Assembly: GCA_036362985.1 (NCBI GenBank)
Contig: JAYGXS010000001.1
Location: 41,860,329 to 41,924,328 of the forward strand
Length of the DNA stretch: 64,000 bases
Origin: Ligula intestinalis
Lineage: Eukaryota; Platyhelminthes; Cestoda; Diphyllobothriidea; Diphyllobothriidae
Reading direction: 5' to 3'
The notes beneath the pieces were generated by a model, which was given only the letters and a program-made list of their open reading frames with translations, was not told the DNA's origin and ran no database searches. Numbering within the stretch: the first letter of the stretch is position 1; the number at the start of each line of letters is the position of its first letter. Below are positions 12,619 through 25,800 of the stretch, piece after piece. The position numbers and the translations under genes were made by a program.

Positions 12619-15600
12619 TAAGCAACTTTTGCCTCATCCGAAACGTCAGATATTAAATAAAACTCTTTCGGTGAGCACTGTTCCTTCTTTTTAATTACCA
12701 CTTGCGAATCCTATTTTCACTACTTTTAATGAACTTAAATTTCTATGCCACATAATATTTTCCGTTAAAGTTTTACGAAAGTAATGACCTCTTCAGCATG
12801 CTGTGGCATAAAATGCCTTCAGACGACGACATTTGCCCACATGACAAAACTTCCCGAGTAAACCCTCCTGTCATTGTTATTTCACTCATCGATGCCTCAT
12901 ACTTAAATAAAAAAACTCTTTTAAGCCCAACTGATAAGTCTTATTTGCTTTAGACACCCAAAAAACGTCTAATCTTTGGGAGGTTGGTAACAATCATTAA
13001 CGTGATAGTACGAAAAAATACCAGGGCTAACAACACCGAGTGAGTGGAACACGACCGCACATGGTGGTTAATCCCGATAAAATTAACCACTTGCTTTAAA
13101 AATGATCAAGCTACCATACACGTAGGTTTTCAAGTATTGCATCGTGATACAACACAATTAAAGTTAGGTTGCTTAAATTAATAGTGGCAAAAGTCTGATG
13201 TAAAATCAATAATCCTGGTAACTACAATGTTGTATATTGCAAGCTTTGTGGGTTTTCCTAACGAACACACCGTTCTGCCATAAAAACGATTATAGGCATC
13301 ATAGTACGCCCCTTTACAAATGATTTTCAGGCAGTACAACGAGTGTAACACTTCACTTGGCTAATTTTGGATGTGGCTTAACTAACGTTTTGACGAAATA
13401 CAATCGAACTGATCGTATAACATATGACAACTGCTGGAATGGAAGTAGATTTCCAGTGCCATCAAGAAGCTACAACCGAAGCCTCCACTGATTTACGAAA
13501 GTTTTTGGAACACATTTTAGCAATTTTGAACCAAAAGTTTTATTCAAAGTGAATATAGCAATTCTGTTATAAGTCGTTTCGTTGATGAATATGACAGAAC
13601 AGAGCATCGCAATTTAAGAGGTCTTGTGAGCTTGTTCAGAACTCCTCGACTTTTGTCGTCTGAAACAAAAATTATCCCATCCTAGTCTAATAAGAGAGTC
13701 GGATAGTTCTCTTTTTAGTGGATATTATCTCTACTCAATGCTTTTTGGTGAATAGTTAAGCGCTTTGTCTTATCAGAAGATGATTGTCTATGTCATTGAT
13801 TTTGGTTCGGCTTTCATGTCACATGAGGCCGTTGACCTCTTAGGCGGCCGTCACAGATGCAAGTATGAGCAAAATCCATCAAACTGAAGATAATTTGGAA
13901 ACAGATGACGGGAGAAATAACGGAAAAGTTCGGTGTAAAAAAGCATTAGCGCATATCATATGACTGTGCCAGATTAGTCCTATTAATCGTACGATTTGGC
14001 TGCGCTCGAGGTAGTTCACTACTTTGCAATTTTGAATAAAACTGAGATCTCAATTCGGACGTTGATCACGATAGGGACTGTAAAATGTCTCGAGCAACAC
14101 AAATCCACGATTAAATCCAACACTCAAATGACACATGTGCTGTTAGACTGATACTTCCTGTAAAAAACATTCTTATTCTCCCAGAGTATTAGAGGCCGTT
14201 AGCAGGATAATGTTTTATCATCCTCAGTTTTCCTGTGGCATCAGTAAACATGCATCATGGCGAACGGTAGAACAACCTGAAACTCGCACACAGCAAATAA
14301 ATACTGATTTGGTTATTGCGTGTGTTCTGCTCGCATCACTCAGCAGAAGACATGGATTCGAATTTCTGCTGCAGATCAAGTCTGTTCAGTTATGCGAACG
14401 CTGAGGGTAACATCTACGCCCCGATGGCTCGCGGAGAAGAGACATGACCCATAAATCTTACCACTGGATTATACCACAGTTTCATCCTGTGAACGGACTA
14501 TCGGTCGGGATGCCATATGAATGAGCCGAGACATCCGTATCTGGGGTTGTGGCCAAATATAGTTTCAGTAAACATGATTAATTACCACAAAGTTAATGAG
14601 AGTCAATTAGGGATCCTTTCTAAGTTCTGTTCCACCACATACAGACACCTTTACTTCCAGATGTGCGGGTATGAAAAGACCACACAAAAAACTGACTTGC
14701 ATTCCGTTTTTTTTATTTGGGCACTTACTGGGAAACGTTAAGCATGGCATTCATTGTGGCAGATATAATATAAGTCTCCCATATTGTAATACAGTGCACA
14801 CTCACGCCCTAAATTAGCTGTCAGAAGGAAAGTATTCATCGCCAACTGCGAAGAACGTAAAGATCACTTATAAGACTGTAATTTGAATTCCGACAAGTGT
14901 TATGTAAATCGCCGTTTTGAACGCAAAATGAAAACAATACCGTGCATCTGTACATTAGTTTATTTCTAAAAAATCCCTTCGAAAAACCTAAGCAATCTGT
15001 ATTTTCAGTTTACGGACACCGGTTAACGAGAATTTAAAGTAGTTGCAGCTCCAGACAGCAAAGCATGACTGAAACAAGTCTTCTTAATCTTATCTCTCAA
15101 TTATTTCAGTGTTTTGTAAAAAAATAGTACCAGTACCGGTATCATGCTGTCACGCTACTGCTTAAAACCAGTCAACGCAAACACGTGCAGGTTTCCTGGT
15201 CTAAAAGGAGCCACTGTAGCCTGACGACGTTACTGCGGTATGTTGCAGAAAGGTCCGGAAAAATGATAACGCTTACTAAAGCAATGTTTATTCAGACTTG
15301 TGTCTTGGATACAAAATCTTTTGATAGCTTTCCATCAAGAAATGAAACACAAGACAATCACTTTGGAATTAAGCGCTCCAACGGCAAACATTTCACAAAT
15401 GAAATTAAGCTGGTCCAGTTAAAGTTTCGTTAAAAACACTTCGGTCAGATACATTTAATTGTTCGCCGTAAAGATATAGGCACACATCTTGCAGATGTCG
15501 AGAATTTACACCAAACAAAACATCTTAAAATCATAGAAGCAACCCAAGAACATTAATTGATCAGTTTTACGAAGAAGTACATGGGAACGCACCTTTTAAG

Positions 15601-18600
15601 TTTATTTTAGGAAGACATGTCCTAAATCGTTGGATAAAAAATGTATACATTTGCAAGTAATTACATATGACAGACATATAACTGAACTATAACCATACAG
15701 CGGTAATGGAATACATCTTCGTTTTTTACAAAAATATTTGTCAAATATAAAACCTCCTTGCGACAATATCTCGTTATACGTTCGTCGCTATCCGGTACAT
15801 CCATGCGTACAGTCATGCATTTGAAAGACGCAGTAGTGCGCATTGCCATGGAATAAGCTTCACACATTTGCAGGCTCCATACCGTACGTTCCTACAATTT
15901 AAACAAACGCATTAAGCGCAAACTTTATAGCACTAAATTCGTGAGACTATTTGATGAGCTCAATTGAGTATATCCCTGGATTAGGCGCATACGTGAGCTG
16001 GTAATTTTCAAAATAACAGTGTATTAGATAAACTTGTTTTGAAATATTATTCGGTAACATCTCCAGTCTTCGAAGAAAATGCAAAATTTCAATACAAAAT
16101 CCATGTCAGACAAATCATTACCGATTGTGGGTCACGTCATTCTAAGAACTCCACAAATATTAGACAGACAGTATTAATGTCACATTATTCATAAATATCA
16201 ACGTGCTTTCAAGACATGGACCGCGATTTAATACTGCAACTAAGTTACTGTGGAAATATTTCCATATTGATGGTAACATTACCCTTTACAGATCCCCACA
16301 CCTGGCTTAAGTTAGAGTACAAAACAAGATAAACACGTCTGATTAAGAACGTTACTTGATTGTCCATAAGAGTTCCCAACAGGAGTTTTTTTACTTGGAA
16401 TATATGAAAGAAAACAAGGTTTAATCAGCAAAAGTATCTAATTTGGCCATACGTAAAATATTTTAATGCCAATCACCCTTTCATTAGGTAACTTCTGTGT
16501 TTATATGCAAACATTTCTTGAACTGGGTGTTTACTTATAGCAATAAAACTATCAACATTTTGTAAAGTTTTGTTTTTATTGTAAGCATTAAAAGCCAACG
16601 ATATCTCACAGTTAACAGTTTCATCAGTAAAACTTTGCAAGCAATAAAGAGCAGGTTTTTAAAAATTCTCAAATTCTAGGGTTCTAGATATTGATGATAA
16701 ACGGTTTTATATTTATCTTCAGTCTGAGAGTTTTTAAGAAAATGAATTAGGTCGTAATGGACTTTTTACGCCTCTTTATATGGATGTCGATCCACCCCTT
16801 CCATAGCACAAAATAACGTTTTTCTATTATCGAGTGAGTTATATTATGAAATCAGTGAACGCATATTTTACAGAGGACCCATATAGGTTAAATAGCCAGA
16901 TCCTAAAGGCAAAAAAATTATATTTACGTCTGTGTGAATGGTATTATTGCAAATTGCATGAGTGCTGTTCTTGAAAAGCAAATAAAGGTAAAATCTGCAA
17001 AAGATCAACTAAAAACACTGTCTCGTGGTAAATCTCTTTTATTCAAGTAGACTCACTAACTTTTTGTTATTTAATATCAAAACGTAATGCCACTGAACAT
17101 CAAAAAGAGGTTATTAACTCAAACGGGATGTCCTTCGGTATGCTCCCAATTATAAAAACTGCAGATTTTTAAAGAAATTAAAAATTTTTAAAGAATAATA
17201 GGATGCAGCATTTCCCGTTTTCAGTTAGGGGAGCCTTTATAGACACTGTCTTTATTCCAAGACTACCTAAAAGCCAAATTAGAGGCCACGCGACCGATTA
17301 AAAGGATGGCTATGGTGAGTTAAACATCAGATTTTGAAATGGTAAACACTAGAATACTAGATGGTTTTGTACTATTTTCGTGATAGACAGGTTTTTTTAC
17401 ACCAACCGCTGGGTTTCAAAAAATAATAATTTAAAGATCTCTCCTAGATTTTTTACATAGTTCTATGAATTCATGACAACGAAAGATTGTTCCTTCAGTG
17501 AATCATTGGTGGAGGATTAGTATATATTTAAAATCCGTCCCTCGAAAGGAACTACAACGGCAGTGCGTGCTTTTTTAAGCACTAAGTACGAAATAATTTA
17601 CTGATCGGCAATCGGTTTATTTCTTGTGGATTATCACCATGAAGCCCCGCAGGGAAGATACTTCTGTATGAATTTCACTTAACATATAATGAATCGAAAA
17701 CGCTTGAAGTCACTACCAAACTTTGGTCAAAATTAAGCTTTACTAAATGTGGCCTTCATTAGATTTAATTAAATACGGTTTGACTTTGGTTTTTAGCGTG
17801 CGTGGGACTCCCTTTTGATGCAAATTGATGTTTAGAGCTAGACTAATCGGCAATTTATGCTCTTCGCAATAATTTGATTGATTAAAAATGGATATTATGT
17901 CCCCAATAATTATCTGCTACTTCTTACAAACGTTCAACCTTCGAACAATAGCAGAAACATCTACGTGAGATACAAAGCCCCAAAAACGATCGAAAGGTAG
18001 TTGGGTAATTGCTAGTTTCAGTTGCAGACAAGTATAGGGAAGAAGGGCAAAAAACATGAAAACGTTCTATGGACAAAGCGGTCGTCTGGTGTACATGGGT
18101 TCAGCCTGCGCGAAATAATTCTGCCCAATAAAACAGAGTTCTGCTTGAACGACTGTCACTCTTGCGGTATCCAGCATGCGCTGGCGAAATCTATCTATCC
18201 ACCATTCCCATTCGATTGATCTTTTGTCCCGTGAGAACGAATGTTGTATTGTATGAATATATTACACTTATGTAATTGCAAAGCTCCGCAAAATCATGCA
18301 ACAGGTCACTTAACAATGGAAAGTTTCCTTCGCCTGTTCTGTAAATGGCATCCAGGCCGAAAGTTTTAGGCACAAGATTGTATGGAACTTAATTTTACCT
18401 GCTACTAACTAATTACAAACTGGACTGCTGCACAGAACAAGGTTTACAACTAACACTTTTTAACTCTTTCTACTTAATGCGTCACTCCATTTATAAATTA
18501 AGAATTATATTGATAAAAAACGTTTCATTTACAGTTAGTTCCGGAGTAAGTAGAAAGCAGCACAGCAAAACAAAGTTTCAGACAGAGCCAAATGATTCAA

Positions 18601-21600
18601 CATAGTAATGTTGTCTATAATATCATAGTACACATCACACGTAGCAATGTGAAACAACTGAGATACTAATCAAGAACTCTAGTCTTTTTGGCCCTGAATT
18701 CCGTGATTGCGGTATGTAAAGTATTATCGCACCGCAATAGTAACCTACATTTAAAAATGCACGCATCCAAATAGCACATTCAACATATTCTGCAAGCCTG
18801 TTTTCCTTGATTAAAAAGCCTTTTTGGTAGACATTCCAGCAAGACTACCTCCCAGTAAGCCACCCCATGTCGACAAATAATCTGTTTTATGGCAAGATAC
18901 TAACACCTTTATGCTCCACATTGTATGCAAAGATGCTTAAGAAACGGCGTTCATAAGCGCATAAACCTCAAAATAGACATCTGTGTTTCACCTACAACAT
19001 ACCCAATAAATGATTGACTTAAATAGCCACCTGAATGGTGGTTGTAACCAGGATTACTGTCAACTAGTACCTCATAGACTTTCCACACATCTTGCAATAC
19101 AAGTAAAAAGCGGGCATCCTGATGGTTGATATAAGTTGGCGTCAAAGCAATAAAAAACAAGAGCCCAGATAGTGCGCAATTAGAGCCAACTAAGAGACTG
19201 TAGTAAATTTTTACGAAAGAACTAGCAATTCCCAAAAAAGTTGGTGTTAACTAGGTTTTTGACTCCAATTTGTCGTAACTCCTAGTAAGAGTGCCGTGAT
19301 GTACCCAGTTGTGACATGTTTAACCGAATTATTGCAGTATAAAGTGCATAATGCAAGTTATATTTATCCGGTGAAGTGGAAGGTAGGCATTGCACGAAAC
19401 ATAATTTGAGGAAAAACAGACTCATCATCCCTCAAATAAGAGAAGAAAGGTAGACGAGTTCATGGACCGAAATAAGTTTGAACTGACGATTCGGAAACTC
19501 GTCTTCCCGTCCTCAGAGTACTGTGCTGATTCTTCCTGTGGACCTTAAATTGTCTCGTTGCCTGCCCCGACAAGCACGCTGACTTGGCGGCAAGCATGAC
19601 AGCCACAAAGGGGACACAAGTCACGCGAACCCGCCAAAGGTCGATAGCGGCAGATAAGCCAGCACCAACCGTCGGACAGCAGGCAAGCCAAGGTACTTCT
19701 ATCGAGGGCGGGTTGTAACACGGGACAGGCGGCAAGATGGAACACATCAAGGTTCGCAGAAATATTCAGCACAGTAATCAAATGATGATGATGATTAGGT
19801 AGAGGGCGAGATTTTCTTAAACGGTAGTTCATGTACATTGCGGTGTACGAGTTCATATTCTCCTCTCTTTCGTCTCCTTCGGGTGATGATGGACGCGATG
19901 TGATATCTGGATCTCGAATCTTCACGCGTAAATGTGCGCGTTTCCGGATATGAAGCAAACTTACCCAAACATAAATCATACAATTACTCACGACAGAATA
20001 ATGTTTTTTCATGAAAAGGCGATAATAGTCATCTTGAGATTGTGAGCTAACAATCCAAAACTAAGTAAAGCAAAGCAATTATATCGCAAAAAAAATTTGA
20101 ATAAATATTTCTGTTTTATCTTAAGACGCATGAATAATAATTTTTCCAACGAACGCAGTCCTCTGTGCCCAGTAAGTGAAGAAAGTCCAGGTTTTCAGAA
20201 AAGCAACACTTACGTTAATGGGATTGCAACATACCATGATGTTAGATTATCAGTTTATCTTCATAATGAAATTAAAATAAGACTAAGAACTCAAAAACTG
20301 TGTGCTTAAGGCGTAAAGCAGATGGTAAGAGCGTAACTCCACGTTGTGGAGAATTGAAATTATGCAGCTACTCCCCCTCTACTCTTAAATGTCAGTCATT
20401 ATCTTGTGAAAGATTTAGTGTGCAACGCATTTATCAACATTGTCAATCCTAAACAAAGGCAAATGCTCGTCCTAAACCAGATCTGCGAAGTACCGTTAGC
20501 AAAGCATAAGCAAGTAAAAATAATTAGCATTATTACGTATTTCCGAGTTCTTCGTACTTAACAAATATTCAGGATACCACATGCCATACCTTTGAATGCG
20601 GAAATGAACTACAACAGGTGAGTGCGTCTATTTAGCTAAAATCATTCCTTATCAACCATGTACTCATTATTTGACACACAACGTTATCCACTTTATGGAA
20701 AATCAATGCATCCACGAAATCACACGCAGTAATAATAGACAGTTGAACAGCACTACAGTGCTTAATTGCTCAAATTCGGAGGCTCAAATGCTTCATAGCT
20801 TGCCTGTAAATACGTTCAGAGAGGCCACTGCAGTCAACTGGTTTCTAAAAGCGCATATATGAAATTTTTCTTCAAGTAGAAATTTTAGTAGGGCCAAAGG
20901 AGTGAATCTGTAACCTGCTAAATGTCATAGATATAGAATAATGGCAGATATAAGTGGCACGCACTCTACAACTCTTTAGAAATTTAAACCCACATATGCC
21001 AGATATAAGTTAGATAAGGTCTCAAAAAATGTACTTGACATAATTAACATTTGTTTAATTAGCAGCACTCCGATGTATTGAAATACGTTTTTTAAATGAT
21101 GCGGTCATGCTATTAAGTTCATTCTTTTTATATTTTTTTTTAATAATAATTAATAAAAAAATACAGCAAGCCCCTCCTCCTTGCAAGTTTTCATAAAGAT
21201 TATACATTGTGAATAATTTGTACTCTGAGAGTAAGTATTCGTTTACAGCCAAACTAAAGGTCAAGTTTCTGTTAAAACACCGTATGATCTAGTAATTTCC
21301 TGCTAAATATTTAGTTTTCTAGAGTATATTTATTTCTAAAAGGCTGACGTCTCGTTGACATTAGATGGTTGACATTTACAAGGGCATGTAACTCGTGTTT
21401 TTGTGGAAGCTTTACGTTTCGCAAATAAATAATTTATTAAAATTTAAACATTTGACCGCGGCTTTCACTTTAGCACTTGCCTGTCAAATGATACTTCACG
21501 AAAGGGCACTAAACGATCTATCCTGATACCGTGACAAGATCGCTGTCATTCCCTAATAGTTTGTAATTTCGACATCAAACATTTTAACATTAGAAGATTT

Positions 21601-22730
21601 TTAGGTCGACCTGGCTCTGTCCGTATAATCTCGAAAATAATTTGTTCGTTGCTTCTAGACAGTCCCATAATGTAATGCTAAGGCAGTAAGGAATGGCACC
21701 GTTCACATTTCGCGGGCTGGCTGTATTGTTTAACACTTGCTTATACGACTTGCATGATTCTCAATAACAGCCGAAAGGAGTTGGGAACGTAGTTCAGTAA
21801 TAAGTTATTTGTCTTGGTATTAGATGCAAAAGAGTTAAAGTCGGAGCCCTGTGTTCTTCAGCCCTGAGACTGCCAATAACAAATAAACCAAAATAAGTCA
21901 TTTCAGTTCGTTTTAAGACTGTCTGTGACGTTAAACAAATGATGCGGGTGCAGTTTTCAAAAGCAAGCTTCAGTAGATGGGATTCGAAAGGAAAATGTGC
22001 AGCATAGTTCCCTTCATGAAAGCAAACTGCTCACCTTTCCTTAATTTTGAAAAAGTTCGGTTGGTCATTTGCGAATTAAAATCCTAACCATCTCAAGAAA
22101 CAAATACCTACATACAAACTTTGCGTTTTAGATGCCAAACATTCTATTTGCTAAAGAGATTACGTTTTCGCACAAGAAAATCTCTTATCAACATGCCGAG
22201 CAATATTAACACGAAATAGGGAAGCAATGGTGGTCATCAGTATACTTTTTTGTCAAAACGCGATCAGACAAAGTTAAAACGATTTTTCTCGTGCACCTTA
22301 CCTGTGTAAGTCATACTCGCGCGCAGATCACAGTGGTCCTTTAAAACAAACGCAAAAAGATTACTAGTAACTGTGCAGCAGGTACAAAAGGGTTAATTAA
22401 CCAGCTTTGCATTTCGGAAAAAAACTATATCGTATGCTACAGGAGAAACTTCAATTTCAAAAAGTATTCATGCCCATTATGTGCTATATAATGATAAATA
22501 AAATGAGGAATTGGAAAATGAAACAACTGCATTTAAGATATTCGCTAATATTAAGGTGCCAATTTTTAAAAAATTTCAGATAATTTAAAACGCTGTTTTC
22601 CTTGAAATAGATGATGAAAGTGTGCGTTTAGTTACGGAGTGGCATAAGGTAATAATTTGACTAAAGAGCATTTTTAACGGGAACATGCGCAAATGTATCG
22701 GAAAACAGACAGTGAATAAGAAGGACTTAC
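12619..22730. other. Stretch downstream of the CA-related exons
   Basis: The final CA-related exon should be on the minus strand here or beyond the window start, but none was identified with confidence. The longest frame (19545-20012, minus, 155 codons) has a less AT-rich second half with no recognised domain. It may be part of a dispersed repeat. Confidence 0.45.
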
Positions 22731-22856
22731 ATCGTCCATCGAATGAATATTTGTTCGTATGAACCTGTTATTCGTACTTTGTATTGGCCTAAAGTTGTCT
22801 GCAATGGGACCGGAGTGTTCAAATTCGGACATCCGAAGTGTCCTTAATCTTTTCAT
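22731..22856 (-). CDS. CA-related protein exon f (last exon seen)
   Basis: 126 nt, 42 codons, phase 0 at both ends. The acceptor is gtgatctag and the donor GAT|gtaagt. It encodes MKRLRTLRMSEF, then DNFRPIQSTNNRFIRTNI, which closely matches human CA10 DNFRPVQPLNNRCIRTNI, the hallmark of the CA10/CA11 branch. The reading ends at SMDD before the donor. About 20 more residues and the stop are expected in a further exon at lower coordinates. Confidence 0.92.
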
Positions 22857-25800
22857 CTAGATCACATAAAACGTGTACGATGTGAGGCCAGATTACATGT
22901 TTCAGTGAGGTGTTCAGCAGCAAAAATAATATTGGAAGAGTAAATGCGCAGGAAAGTGAATTAAAAGGTGAAGAAAACAATGGGTGATCACATTGCTTAC
23001 CATTTTATCACAATTTTTAAATGATATACCCAACTGCAGCATCCTCGAAAGGTTTGAAGATAGTCCTTAAAATGCTATTCTTTTCTCTTCTCGTAGTCTC
23101 TCTGAAGCAAATATCGACTTCGGCGTATAAGACCCTGCATGATCATGACAACCAAAGCACTTGATTGAATTTGATGTATCGAATTTATTTCTAAAAATAC
23201 TGACGATGCACGTAAATTTGTTTTTAACGCCAGCCATCAAAAGCACTGCACCATGACAGGCAATTCAGCGGTGTGATGTGTTTTCTCTGCTCCATAATGA
23301 AATTATAATGTTCACATATCGCAAACTACTATGTCAACTGATAGATATTAGCCAGAAAAATCAGCGAGATCTCGGAAATTTAGCTGATTTAAACAGTTCC
23401 TGCACGCTTTCATGACCATAGTTTTCTATATGTTTGATTGGAAGCTAACCAATTATATATTTCATCAACAGAGCCATATATTGTTGGAAATCACACACAA
23501 TGGTGCACTAACTACCAAAACGATTCTGCATGGAATAAATTGTGGAATTAAAACGACATCCAAATGCGGGATAGCTGCATTATATGCCGTGAAAGCGTTC
23601 TAAATTCAATGAAGCAAAATCCAAAAAGGAAAAGCGAGAGGGTAGGAGAATCAAGTAGTCCTTAAATATGCTTACTTGTTCCTCGGTAACTGTGGCTGCG
23701 TGGTTTAGCAAAATCCAAGTTACTGATTCGTGACAGGCAGGAAAGGTGAGGGAACCCTGATAGGTCATAAATTCTTGTGTATCTGGTAACAGAGTCTTGA
23801 GTATGAGGCCGAAGAGGCGTCTGCTTTCGCCTAAAAGATTGAGGTCAAGCATGGACCCAAATGACTTTTATATCATAAAATTACTACAGACAGAAAAGGC
23901 TGATAAATAAGATAAATGAATATGAACGAAAATGGGGTCAGATTATCGCGTCAGAGGACAGGTGGGTTTGTTTGACGTTGAATTCTAAGCTGCAGAAAAC
24001 GGATATGACAGGTCAGCTTAGTATTAATTTAATAAAGTTGAACAGCAATGGTGAAAGGTGGATAATAAAATGGCTTCTTTTGACGTGGTCAATTAAGTTT
24101 ATAAATGCATAAGTCTATGTTCAATGTTTAAATTTCAACCATAAAAGAGAATCAATAATTTTTATGGTAAAATAAAACTAAGATTTTGTAAAGACAGTGT
24201 ACGTTACGGCCGAAACCGAAAATCTAAAACCTTGTATCATTACAAACTAGCCTGATGCAATGAAAATTGCATATAAATAGGTGCACAAACCTTTTAACTT
24301 TACTTCAGATATGGTTGCGATAAGTGCTGATAAGTCAGGGGAAGACTCTGTGCCAATCTAAGGAAATTAAAAAAATCAAACATCATATATTTTAGATATG
24401 TTTGTTGGCATAAATTTCAGCATTAAAAATTTCCTTTAAAAATATGAATGCTTTTCTGGCTGCTAGCCAAATTCATTGGGATAAGACTACTACTGTAAAG
24501 AACCCCAAAATTCAAATATCAGGCATGTTTGTTTATGCTTTTACTGTCATATTGATATCTGCCTAATGGGTGCTTCATCACCTCAAACACTCGCCGGTAA
24601 AATTAGTTTAAGTAGTGCACCTACTATACTTATAACCCCAGCATTTTGTCCTACTGAAACGGTGATTGTAGGGGTTTTGGGGGTGGTGAAACAGAAAAGG
24701 CAATGAAGAAAATTTGCAAATGGTTTGGAAGAATGTAGTTAAATTTGATTTACCGCGGCCGCTGAGGGTACTTTGCGCCATTTGCAAATTGAAGGGGTGA
24801 GCGGCGCTTCGCGTCGCGGACTATACTAATCTTAATCTAGAACGGTAGGTTGGACCTCAGGTCAGTTAAAGTAGACGACCTACTAACAACCACTTCTGAT
24901 CTTTTAAGAAATTCGAGAAGCCTGCATTTTTATAATCAAGTTTTTCCGTAAAAGATAATACCAATTGGGAAAATCTACAGATTTAAATTAACGAAATGTC
25001 TAAATGCAATAAAATACGGATGCATACAACAGTTATTGAAGTATATTGCACTACCACGCCTAAGACCCCACCCGATGAACCTCCTTAACCACCACTTCCA
25101 TTGGACAGAATGCTGCAACTAGGGATGTATGGGGTACAATACTTAAAATACTATTGCCGAATCGTCAGGTAAAACTGGGACATTACGAGTTTACTCAGTG
25201 TAATCAGTTATAACATACGTCTAACCGAGTGGGATCAACTGCATTAATTTATTTCATGTAACTGTTTCTTCTTGTCTTATTACCTATTTGAGTTGTGAGC
25301 CATAGCTGCATTTTCAGCAGACTTTTGATCAGACACGTTTTTATTGTTCTTTCACGAGTTATTTAACAACATGGCAGTTCGATTTCAACAGTATTTACCA
25401 AAAATAGAGTTCGGCACACAAAATAAGGTCAAAAATTTGGAAAGTTGCAAAAAGCTGTTTCCACTCTATGACCCTAAGAAATGATGGGCGCGGGACGGCA
25501 ACCTGCTATAGCATTCGTTTATAGTGAGGCAGACTTGTGAACCATCTATCGCACTGTCTCCTTTCTCAGCTTTTAGCTACACAGATAAGACATGGGCAAA
25601 ATGACAGGAGACAAGTTCAGACGATCATTATGCTTGATTAAGCGTAAAAGTTACTCTGTCGTCAATCTTCACCTTCAAGAACCCTGTCGAATGAGGCACA
25701 TCGCGAATTCAATTGAGGTAGTAAGATAAAAAGACATGAATTGTTCCGTGAAGAAAAATAAACGTGAAATACAAAACGTATAAGTCCCCGTTTATATGCG

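Noticed and set aside
19545..20012. 155-codon minus-strand open frame, the longest outside the Helitron proteins
   Set aside because: No recognisable domain, mixed composition, and it begins in AT-rich sequence. It could be repeat-derived. Kept only as part of the stretch description.
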